Position numbers and translations under genes: made by a program. This document shows positions 8,409 to 16,700 of a DNA stretch of 41,311 bases, in pieces; position 1 is the stretch's first letter; every line of letters starts with the position of its first letter. A model generated the notes under the pieces. The model was not told the origin of the DNA. It worked only from the letters and a program-made list of their open reading frames with translations, and searched no databases. The DNA comes from Opitutaceae bacterium (GTDB lineage: Bacteria > Verrucomicrobiota > Verrucomicrobiia > Opitutales > Opitutaceae): contig JANJTQ010000173.1 in the NCBI GenBank assembly GCA_024711005.1, positions 1 through 41,311 of the forward strand, written 5' to 3'.

Positions 8409-11201
8409 ATGAACTCCCCATACCCCGTGCGGCGAAGCCTCGCTTCCACCGCACTCCGCCACTGCGTTGCCCTCGCCGGCCTCTTCACCGCCTCCGTCGT
8501 CGCCCACTCTCAAACCGTCGGCTATTGGCGGCTCGAATCCCCCGACACCCTCGCCGACTCCGGGCCCTTCGGCCTGCATCTGGCCCTCACCGGCAGCACC
8601 GCCACCTCGCACATGCTTCCCGCCAGCGGCGCCGGTTCAAGTTTCCCCACCACCGTCGCCCGCACCGGCCTCCCGGACGACTTCTGCGTCCGAGGCTCCG
8701 CCGCCAACAACTCCTTCGGATCTTCCAATTACACTGTCGGCGACGCCCCCGCCTTTTCCATCTCCTCGTCCGAGGGAATCACCGTCGAGGCCTTCGTAAA
8801 TCTCACCGCCGGCTCTTCCGCCACCAAACACATCGCCGCCCAAGGGAGCGGTCAGACGGACGGTTCCTGGGGCTTCGGTGTCTCCGGCGACGGCTCCGGC
8901 CTCGGTGCCCGACGCCTCTTCTTCCAGTTCCGCACCACCGCCGGCGGCTGGGGCGCGACCGGTATTCACACGATCAACTCGAACGTCGAGATCGTGCCCG
9001 GCAAGGACTACTACGTCGCCGCCGCGATCAAGCTCTCCGACACCTCCGCCACCGGCGCCGTCTTCTACATAAGAAACCTCACCGACAATACCGCCCTGCA
9101 GACGGTCTCCGTCGCCCGTTCCTCCGCCGCGACCGCCCTCCATGACACCGCCCTCGCCTTCACCATCGGCAACTCCGTCACCTCCGCCCCCTGGCTCGGC
9201 TTGATCGACGAGGTCCGCGTATCGAAGGCGCAACTACCGCCTTCGAAGCTCCTCATCGCCTCCCGCAATCCCGGCCCCGCCGATCCCGAACACCTCTTCG
9301 GCATCAACGTCTCCGCCGCCGAGTTCGCCAGCTTCTCCAACGCCGCCGCCACCATCCCCGGCGTGTACGGACAGACCTACTTCTACCCCACCGCCGCGGC
9401 CATGGACTACTATCAGGCCAAAGGCTTTCGCCTCATCCGATTCCCCTTCCGTTGGGAACGCATCCAATCCTCCCTCGGCGGCCCCCTGAACTCCGTTGAG
9501 ATGCGTCGCATGGATGCCGTCATGCAGATGGCCGCCGATCGCGGCATGAAAGTCGTGTTCGATATGCACAACTTCTCCGACTACTACATCGCCGGCGTGA
9601 AACATAAGATCGGCATGCCCGGTTCCGCCGCCACCGCCGCCCACTTCACCGACGTCTGGCGCAAACTCGTCCGTCACTACCAGGCCATCCCCGAGTTCTC
9701 CGAGATCATCTACGCCTACGACGTGATGAACGAACCCACGTACTACAACGGCGACCCCACCACCGTCACCGTCTGGCCCGCCCTCGCCCAGCAGGTCGTC
9801 GACGCCATCCGCGAGACCGACTCCGTCAGCTACATCATGATCAGCGGCGATGGCTACAGCCAGGCAACCAACTGGGAACTCTACAACGAGGGTCTCAACG
9901 TCGCCGATCCTTCCGACCGCATCATCTACCAGGCCCACACCTACTTCGACAAAAGCCGCGGAGGCTTCTACAACCTCGGCGGCTACGACGCCGAACAGGC
10001 CTACCCCGAGGTCGCCCTTGACCGCGTCCGCCCTTTCATCGACTGGCTCCAAAAGAAAAACGCCCGCGGCTTCGTCGGCGAATACGGCGTTCCTCGCGAC
10101 GATGCCCGCTGGCTGACCGTCCTCGATAAGCTCCTCGTTTACCTCAAAGACAACGGCGTGAGCGGCACTTACTGGTGCGCCGGCCCCAACACCGTCAACA
10201 ATCAGCTCAGCTGCGAGCCTGCCAACGGCGTCGATCGCCCCCAGATGGCCGTTCTCACCGCCCGTCTCGAAGGCAACGGCGGCGTTGGAGTCGGCACCGG
10301 CCTCCGCGCTTTCTACCACAGCGCCTACAACCTCACCGGCACGGTCGTCACCACCGTCGATCCCACGATCAACCTCAACCTCGGCACCTCTCCGCCCCCT
10401 GGCACCGGCTTCGGAGCCAGCTGGAGCGCCCGCTGGATCGGCAAGGTCAAGGCCCCCGCCACCGGCACCTATACGTTCTACGCCAACTCGGACGACGGCG
10501 TCCGCGTCTGGGTCAATGGAAAGCTCGTCGCCAGCGGCTGGACCACCCGCACCGCTCCCGTCGAGGTCTCCGGCACGGTCAAGTTGTATCAAGGTATCAA
10601 ATACGACATCCGCGTCGAATACTACAAGGTCTCCGGCGACGCCGTCTGCCAGCTCCGCTGGTCCGGCCCCGGCCTCGCCAAACAGATCATCCCCGCCGCC
10701 CAGTTCTACCCGATCGGCGACGGACTCCGCGCCACCTACTACGACGTCGAGACGCTCTCCGGCACGCCGCTCTATCGCATCGAGTCGCAGATCTTCAAAC
10801 CTTGGTACGGTCGCTCCCCGCTCCCCGGCATGGGATCCACCAGCTTCAGCGTCCGCTGGGAGGGCTGTTTCAGCGTGCCGACCAGCGGCACCTATCGCCT
10901 CACCACCACCACCGACGACGGCGTGCGTCTCTGGTTCAACGGCACCCAGTACGTGAACAACTGGACGACCGCCGGCGCGGCTCGCAACAACGCCCTCACC
11001 GTCACCCTCTCCGCCGGCGCCTTTTATCCGCTCACCATCGAGTACTATCATCTCAACGCCGCGCCCGACAGCTCCCGCGCGTTCCTCCTCTGGCAACCCG
11101 TCGTCGGCGGCACGCCGTCCGGACCCGCCATCAACGTTCCCGAAGAGTGGCTTTACAGCGCATCCCCCGGCGTCAGCCCCGGCGCCCACATGAACTGGTG
11201 A
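8409..11201 (+). CDS. Secreted LamG-GH5-PA14-PA14 protein, 930 aa
   Basis: ATG 8409 is chosen because it places a signal peptide at the N-terminus (about 1-37, ending VVAHSQ); the frame is open further upstream but that part looks non-coding. Residues about 38-285 form a LamG/concanavalin-like domain (GYWRLESPD...IDEVRVSK). A GH5 barrel (about 290-620) has acid/base Glu442 in VMNEP and nucleophile Glu558 in GEYGVP. Two PA14 domains follow at about 629-770 (DDGVRVWVNGKLV) and 770-915 (DDGVRLWFNGTQY). The barrel is more diverged from the two other GH5 proteins than they are from each other. PA14 domains often bind sugars, so this enzyme probably grips the same polysaccharide by different modules. 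A hairpin terminator candidate follows. Confidence 0.87.
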   Translation: MNSPYPVRRSLASTALRHCVALAGLFTASVVAHSQTVGYWRLESPDTLADSGPFGLHLALTGSTATSHMLPASGAGSSFPTTVARTGLPDDFCVRGSAANNSFGSSNYTVGDAPAFSISSSEGITVEAFVNLTAGSSATKHIAAQGSGQTDGSWGFGVSGDGSGLGARRLFFQFRTTAGGWGATGIHTINSNVEIVPGKDYYVAAAIKLSDTSATGAVFYIRNLTDNTALQTVSVARSSAATALHDTALAFTIGNSVTSAPWLGLIDEVRVSKAQLPPSKLLIASRNPGPADPEHLFGINVSAAEFASFSNAAATIPGVYGQTYFYPTAAAMDYYQAKGFRLIRFPFRWERIQSSLGGPLNSVEMRRMDAVMQMAADRGMKVVFDMHNFSDYYIAGVKHKIGMPGSAATAAHFTDVWRKLVRHYQAIPEFSEIIYAYDVMNEPTYYNGDPTTVTVWPALAQQVVDAIRETDSVSYIMISGDGYSQATNWELYNEGLNVADPSDRIIYQAHTYFDKSRGGFYNLGGYDAEQAYPEVALDRVRPFIDWLQKKNARGFVGEYGVPRDDARWLTVLDKLLVYLKDNGVSGTYWCAGPNTVNNQLSCEPANGVDRPQMAVLTARLEGNGGVGVGTGLRAFYHSAYNLTGTVVTTVDPTINLNLGTSPPPGTGFGASWSARWIGKVKAPATGTYTFYANSDDGVRVWVNGKLVASGWTTRTAPVEVSGTVKLYQGIKYDIRVEYYKVSGDAVCQLRWSGPGLAKQIIPAAQFYPIGDGLRATYYDVETLSGTPLYRIESQIFKPWYGRSPLPGMGSTSFSVRWEGCFSVPTSGTYRLTTTTDDGVRLWFNGTQYVNNWTTAGAARNNALTVTLSAGAFYPLTIEYYHLNAAPDSSRAFLLWQPVVGGTPSGPAINVPEEWLYSASPGVSPGAHMNW

Positions 11202-11226
11202 ACACCTCCGGATATCCATCCTCTGC

Positions 11227-11258
11227 GGAACGCCCGGCAAGCCCGGGCGTTCCCCTTT
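11227..11258 (+). terminator. Hairpin terminator candidate after the LamG-GH5-PA14 gene
   Basis: GGAACGCCCGG (11227-11237) and CCGGGCGTTCC (11243-11253) form a perfect 11-bp stem with a 5-base loop, followed by CCTTTT. The T-run is short, so termination may be partial and allow read-through into the esterase gene. Confidence 0.55.
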
Positions 11259-11316
11259 TGCCCACGAGGGACCCGATGTCTCTTCGGCTCTCGCCACCGC
11301 CTCGCCCGACACACTC

Positions 11317-14300
11317 ATGAAGTTCGCCCTTGTCTCCCTGACCGCCCTCCTCGCCTCCTCCGCCGTCGCCGACACCATTGTCCAAGACGATTTCGCCGGG
11401 TTCGACTCGTCGAGGTGGACCTACGCCGCGCATGCAGGCGGCGCCGCCACTTCCCCCGGCATCGAGGACGGCGCCATCGTTCTGGACACCGGCACCCACA
11501 GCTCCAGCAACCGCGCCGCGCTTGGCTCGACCGTCACTCGCGCCAATCCCTTCTCCCACGCCACCACGCTCACCATCACCGGTATCTCCCTCGACAGCAC
11601 CTCGACCACCGGAACCAGCGTCGGCTATCTCATCCTCGGTCGCGAAGAAACGGATACCGGCGAAGCGCTGACCGCCACGCAGGTCAAAAGCTACAGCAGC
11701 ACCGCCCATGCACCCTACGACGGTCTCCCGTCCGGCACTCCCGCAGGCGCGCTCGCGTTGAACCTTTTTAAGAACAACGCCACCGGCGCACACTCCATCA
11801 CCGTCTACGATCTCGGGGCCAGCGCCAGCTCCGCCACATGGACCTTGGACGCCGCGCCGGACGCCATCACTTGGGTCGTCAATGGCACCGGCTCGGAGAA
11901 CACCTACTCCTTCACCCTCGTCGGTGCCGCCATCACCGGCGGTCCGAACGGCGTCAGCACGTCCTCCGCCTCCGGCACGTGGGCCAAGGACACCCGCTTC
12001 GGCGCGAGCGATCTGACCGTCGGTGACAAGACCGTCTCGCGGATCATCCTCGGAGCGATCAACGCCGGGAACCTCGACACCGGCTCGACCACGCGCTTCA
12101 GCGTCGGCGAGATCCAGGTGAGCGACACCAGCGCGTCCGCGCCCGAACCACCGCTCCCGGAGGGCGCCACCACTTCGCAGATCATGTTTGGTTTCGATGT
12201 CGACGGCTCAACCCCTCTCGCCCTCTTCCCCGGCGTCTCCATGGGAGTCGAGTGGGGCTCGGGTAACTACAGCACCCAGTCCAGCGGCGCCCTCAGCGGC
12301 GATGTCGAGGACCTCAATTCCGGCGCCGTCGGCCAGCTCGCCCTCCCCGCCATCGCCGCCTTCACCTCCGGCCTCACCCTCAATGCCACCGCCTACGACG
12401 GCACCGCGCCGGTGCTCGTCGGAACCCCCGCCACCCTCAACCCCATCGTCGCCGGCGGACTCTCCTTGCTTCGTCCGCAAACCGCCCTCGGCGCAGCGTT
12501 CTACACCGGCGATTACATCGAGTTTCGCTTCGATCACGACGTGGAGATTAAGAGCGTGTCGTTCCATTCCGCCGCACCGTCCGAGTTGGTCGATATCTAC
12601 GCCAACGGCGTCCTGATCTATCGCGGAAGCGCCTACCATCTCGCCTCGAATCCCCTCAACCTCGGCCGTGTCCCGCTCGCCGCCGGCCAGGTGTTCGTCG
12701 TCCAGGCCAACAGCTCCAGCGACGGCTTCCACCTCGCCACGCTCACCGTCGCCGCCCCCGGCTCCCCCGAACCCGTTTTTCTCCCGCGGATCTTCGGCAG
12801 CGGCACCGTCCTTCAACGCGACACCCCCGTCCCCGTCTGGGGCAAAGGCAAACCCGGAGACACCATTACGGTCTCGATCGCCGGCCAAACTCAAACCACC
12901 ACCGCCAACAGCCAGGGTGCCTTCGAGGTCACCCTTGCACCGCAGCCCGCGGGCGGTCCTTACGAACTGGTCGTTTCCGGCAGCCACAGCGTCGCCGTCA
13001 CCTCCACCGATGTTTGCTTCGGCGACGTCTGGCTCTGCGGCGGCCAATCCAACATGTGGTATCGGTTGATGGATCACCTCCCTCAATACCCGGGAGTCTA
13101 CGGCACCATTCCCAACTCGACCGACAACTTCGACGACATGCGCCTCTGCTTCGTCGCCAACGACACCTCCACAAGCCTGCGGTCCGACGTCACGCTCACC
13201 ATCCCGTGGAGCCGTTGGAAAAACGTCCCGCTTCCTTTCGGCACCAACCTGAACTGGATGCCGACCACTCCCTACTTTTTCGCGCGCGCCCTCAAACAGG
13301 CACTCAACGCAAACGGTCTCTCCAAGGTCCCCATCGGCATCCTCATCTCGTGCCAGGGCGGCACCAACATCGAGCAGTGGATCTCCCAGGACGCCCTCGC
13401 CGCCGCCGGCCCCTGGCCCAGCGGCTCCATCATCCCCACCACCGCCTCCGACTGCTACAACGCCATGCTCGGCCCGATCGAACGCTTCCCCGTCAAGGGC
13501 GCCGTCTGGTATCAGGGCGAAAACAACTCGGGCAACTACATCCGCGTCGACGCCTACAAAAAACTCAAGGAAACCCTCGTCGACTCCTGGCGCGCGGCCC
13601 GTGGCTCCGACTTCCCGTTCTACTTCGTCCAACTCGCCAGCTGGATGACCCACTCGCCCATCCCCACTGACGACGACGCCCCCGGAACCGCCTACCGCTC
13701 AAGCTGGGCCTGGATGCGCGAAGCCCAGACCGACTGTCTCGACATCCCGCGCACCGCCATGGCCGTCACCATCGACACCGGTGATCAAACCAACATTCAT
13801 CCTTCCGGCAAAGATCTCGTCGGCCAACGTCTCGCCCTCATCGCCCAAGCCGACGCCTACGACCTTCCCGTCGTCAGCCGCGGCCCGACGCTCGCCAGCT
13901 ACGTCGTCGACGGCTCAAGCATCATCCTGACCTTAGACAACGTTGGCGGAGGACTCACAACCCGCGAGGTCGACGCACAACCCGACGCGACCGAAACCTC
14001 ACGCGCTCTTCCCGCCGTGCACGCCAATGCCAACGAACTCCTCGGCTTCACCCTCTGCGGAGCGGACAAGGTGTTCTTCCACGCCACCGACGCCGAGATC
14101 ATCGCGCCCAACCAAATCCGCCTCTCGAACTCCGCCGATGTCCCCGCTCCCGTCGCCGTGCGCTACGCCTGGCAGAGCTTTCCTCTCTGCAATCTCTTCG
14201 GCGGCACCGGCCTCCCCGCCGAGCCGTTTCGCACCGATTCTTTCGCCCGCGACTCGGCCGGCGGAGCGGATAGCACCCCCGCCCATGTCGGCCCGACCGG

Positions 14301-14997
14301 CGCATCGCTCTACACCGCCGGCGCACGTCTCGTGATCGACCTTGACACCGTCTTCCGCGACATCGAGGACCGGACGAACGGCGTCGCCCTAACCTACGCG
14401 CTCACCGGAAACGACTCACCGTCCGTCGCCACCGCCTCCCTCGACGGCGATCAGCTCACCCTCACCGCCGGCGACGAACCCGGCTCCACCGAGGTCACCG
14501 TCACCGCCACCGATTCCACGAATAAAACCGTCAGCTCCGCACTCCACTTCTCCGTCGAGTTCACCACCTTCGCCGCCTGGCAGCATCGCCACTTCGCTCC
14601 CGTGGAACTCGCCGATCCATCCTTGGAAGCCACCGTGTGGGGAGCCTCCGCCAATCCCGACGGCGACCGTTTCGAGAACCTTCTCGAATACGCCATCGGC
14701 ACCAATCCCAACGCCGGGGACCCTGTCATCGAGCCGATCTCGATCCAGGTGCGGAACGGGAACCTGATGGTGCGCTACCGCCGCTCGAAGGACGTCGACA
14801 GCGATCCAAGCATCCTCCTGCTCGTGGAGACGTCCACCGATCTCGTCGCTTCAAGCTGGTCGCCTTTGGACGGCCCGGAAACAGTCCACACCGATCTGGG
14901 CGAAGCCGAACTCCGCGAAATTCTCCTGCCCAACAACGAGCCTCGTCGCTTCGCCCGCCTGTCCGTCCATCGCGTCGACAGCCCCGAAGCTCCGTGA
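11317..14997 (+). CDS. Secreted multi-domain sialate O-acetylesterase-like protein, 1226 aa
   Basis: A signal peptide (about 1-19) is followed by the shared unknown beta module (about 20-270), a second beta-rich module (about 285-490), an SGNH esterase core (about 490-980), an Ig/cadherin-like domain (about 1000-1090) and a C-terminal region with NPDGDRFENLLEYAIGTNP, typical of secreted Verrucomicrobiota proteins. The core has GGQSNMWY (nucleophile Ser578), GAVWYQGENN and TNIHPSGKDLVGQRL (His828), the signature of sialate-O-acetylesterase / DUF303 enzymes. Family members are usually about 500-650 residues, so this is a heavily extended form. In this locus the substrate is more likely acetylated plant or microbial polysaccharide than sialic acid. 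The 42-bp gap to GH3 suggests joint transcription. Confidence 0.85.
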   Translation: MKFALVSLTALLASSAVADTIVQDDFAGFDSSRWTYAAHAGGAATSPGIEDGAIVLDTGTHSSSNRAALGSTVTRANPFSHATTLTITGISLDSTSTTGTSVGYLILGREETDTGEALTATQVKSYSSTAHAPYDGLPSGTPAGALALNLFKNNATGAHSITVYDLGASASSATWTLDAAPDAITWVVNGTGSENTYSFTLVGAAITGGPNGVSTSSASGTWAKDTRFGASDLTVGDKTVSRIILGAINAGNLDTGSTTRFSVGEIQVSDTSASAPEPPLPEGATTSQIMFGFDVDGSTPLALFPGVSMGVEWGSGNYSTQSSGALSGDVEDLNSGAVGQLALPAIAAFTSGLTLNATAYDGTAPVLVGTPATLNPIVAGGLSLLRPQTALGAAFYTGDYIEFRFDHDVEIKSVSFHSAAPSELVDIYANGVLIYRGSAYHLASNPLNLGRVPLAAGQVFVVQANSSSDGFHLATLTVAAPGSPEPVFLPRIFGSGTVLQRDTPVPVWGKGKPGDTITVSIAGQTQTTTANSQGAFEVTLAPQPAGGPYELVVSGSHSVAVTSTDVCFGDVWLCGGQSNMWYRLMDHLPQYPGVYGTIPNSTDNFDDMRLCFVANDTSTSLRSDVTLTIPWSRWKNVPLPFGTNLNWMPTTPYFFARALKQALNANGLSKVPIGILISCQGGTNIEQWISQDALAAAGPWPSGSIIPTTASDCYNAMLGPIERFPVKGAVWYQGENNSGNYIRVDAYKKLKETLVDSWRAARGSDFPFYFVQLASWMTHSPIPTDDDAPGTAYRSSWAWMREAQTDCLDIPRTAMAVTIDTGDQTNIHPSGKDLVGQRLALIAQADAYDLPVVSRGPTLASYVVDGSSIILTLDNVGGGLTTREVDAQPDATETSRALPAVHANANELLGFTLCGADKVFFHATDAEIIAPNQIRLSNSADVPAPVAVRYAWQSFPLCNLFGGTGLPAEPFRTDSFARDSAGGADSTPAHVGPTGASLYTAGARLVIDLDTVFRDIEDRTNGVALTYALTGNDSPSVATASLDGDQLTLTAGDEPGSTEVTVTATDSTNKTVSSALHFSVEFTTFAAWQHRHFAPVELADPSLEATVWGASANPDGDRFENLLEYAIGTNPNAGDPVIEPISIQVRNGNLMVRYRRSKDVDSDPSILLLVETSTDLVASSWSPLDGPETVHTDLGEAELREILLPNNEPRRFARLSVHRVDSPEAP

Positions 14998-15039
14998 CGC
15001 AACATCTCCGGACACACCGCCCCTTTCTCGATCCCGTCC

Positions 15040-16647
15040 ATGTCCTCCCGCTTCCGCCTCTCCATCTCCGACCGCGCCCGTTCCCTCGCGGCCGCACTGC
15101 CGATCCGTGACCTGATTCTTCAGGTCACCGTACCCGCCCTCGTGCACTTGGATCCGCAAAAACTCGATGGCTACGGAGGCATATTCCTCCACGGCTCCAC
15201 CCAGGCCGAGCGCGACGAACTCCTCGCGCGCCTGCGCCCGTTGTGTCCCGTGCCTCCGTTCGTCGTCGCCGACATCGAGGCCGGGCCGGGCGATCTCCCC
15301 GCCGCCCTCGATGTCGAGTTCGGCACGATGATGAGCAACGGCGTCGCCAACGACCCGGACCTCACCGCCACGCTTGGCGACATCACCGGACGCCTTTCCG
15401 CCGCCCGCGGTTTCAATTGGTCCCTCGCCCCGTGCGTCGACCTCGCCGTCGAGCCCGACTCGCCCATGGTAGGAACCCGCAGTCCCGGCCGCGACCCCGA
15501 ACACGTCGCCCGCATCACCTGGGCCTTCGCCTCCGGCCTTCAAAAACACGGCGTCCTCGCCACCGCCAAACACTTCCCGGGTGATGGTTTCGGCACGCTC
15601 GACCAACATCTCACCACCGTCGTCAATCCGCTCTCCATGGACCAATGGCGCGCCGGCCCCGGCCTCGCCTTTCAGCGCATGATCGACCACGGCATCCGCG
15701 CCATCATGCCCGGTCACATTTCGCTGCCGGCCTACGACGAGCCCGATCCGGTCCTCGGCCTCTGTCCACCCGCCACGCTCTCGCGTCGCCTCATGACCGA
15801 CCTCCTCAAAAACGAAATGGGCTTCGACGGCCTCATCGTTTCCGACGCCGTCAACATGACCGGCTTCTGCGGGTTCATGAATTACTACAATGCCTGCGCC
15901 CGTTTTCTGGAAGCCGGCGGCGACGTGATTCTCTTCGCAAAAATCGACGAACGCTTCTTCACCGAAATGCACCGTTGTCTCGACGAGGGAAAACTCACCG
16001 AGGCCACTCTCCGCGACCGCGCCGCGCGCATCATCGCCGTGAAGGAGTCCATGGGCTTGCTCGATGCACCCTCGCCCGGCCTCCCGCCCATGCCCGATCT
16101 CGCCACGCTCAACCTTCCCGCGCTCTCCGACGAACTGGCCGCCAAAGCCACCGTTGTCCTCCGCGATCGCGCCGGCCTGCTGCCTTTGCGCATCGAAAAA
16201 TCCACCCGTGTCCTCCACCTGGTGGTTTATAACAACTACGAGCGCCACAAACCGCTCCTGGACTACTTCACCGCCCGCCTCGGCGAACACTCCGACCACG
16301 TCACCGAGTGGGTCGATCCCGGCTGCGACCGTCTCTTCCAGGCCGCCCGTAACCGCGAGTTCGACGTCATCATCTGCTCCCTCGGCGGAGCCATCGAATA
16401 CGGCGCCAACGTCCTCCGTCTCCACGGTCCCGTCGCCCGCAACTTGATGTATGGCTGGATGCGTCTCGGCGTTCCGGCAGTGTTCGTCGCCCACCATCAT
16501 CCGTATGCAACCTACGAATACGATGCCGCCATCGACTGCTGCCTCGCCACGTTCGGCGGCGGTCGCCCGGCGGTCCGTCGTCTCGTAAGCGGCCTGATCG
16601 GCGAGGTCACCCTGCCGCACGTGAACACCCGGGGCGCCATCGCGTAA
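15040..16647 (+). CDS. GH3 family beta-N-acetylhexosaminidase-like protein, 535 aa
   Basis: No signal peptide is visible, so the enzyme is probably cytoplasmic. The N-terminal GH3 barrel has KHFPGDG (from Lys177) followed by LDQH, the flexible-loop Asp-His pair of NagZ-type GH3 enzymes, and the nucleophile Asp269 in VSDAVNMTG. Beyond about residue 350 there is an alpha/beta domain resembling GH3 C-terminal domains, ending at a histidine-rich VFVAHHHPYATY segment. NagZ-type enzymes release N-acetylglucosamine from the non-reducing end of glycans, some by phosphorolysis using the same His. Its place behind secreted depolymerases suggests trimming of imported oligosaccharides. Peptidoglycan recycling is an alternative, but the neighbours argue against it. 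Confidence 0.82.
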   Translation: MSSRFRLSISDRARSLAAALPIRDLILQVTVPALVHLDPQKLDGYGGIFLHGSTQAERDELLARLRPLCPVPPFVVADIEAGPGDLPAALDVEFGTMMSNGVANDPDLTATLGDITGRLSAARGFNWSLAPCVDLAVEPDSPMVGTRSPGRDPEHVARITWAFASGLQKHGVLATAKHFPGDGFGTLDQHLTTVVNPLSMDQWRAGPGLAFQRMIDHGIRAIMPGHISLPAYDEPDPVLGLCPPATLSRRLMTDLLKNEMGFDGLIVSDAVNMTGFCGFMNYYNACARFLEAGGDVILFAKIDERFFTEMHRCLDEGKLTEATLRDRAARIIAVKESMGLLDAPSPGLPPMPDLATLNLPALSDELAAKATVVLRDRAGLLPLRIEKSTRVLHLVVYNNYERHKPLLDYFTARLGEHSDHVTEWVDPGCDRLFQAARNREFDVIICSLGGAIEYGANVLRLHGPVARNLMYGWMRLGVPAVFVAHHHPYATYEYDAAIDCCLATFGGGRPAVRRLVSGLIGEVTLPHVNTRGAIA

Positions 16648-16700
16648 ACAACGATTCTTTTTTCGCTCTTTTGCGCCGTTTACGGTCATCTCCTCCACCA

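Noticed and set aside
9234-11378. Long open frame of 714 codons on the minus strand
   Set aside because: It lies opposite the LamG-GH5-PA14 gene; its Gly/Val/Ala/Glu-rich product has no motifs and results from GC-rich third positions on the real strand.
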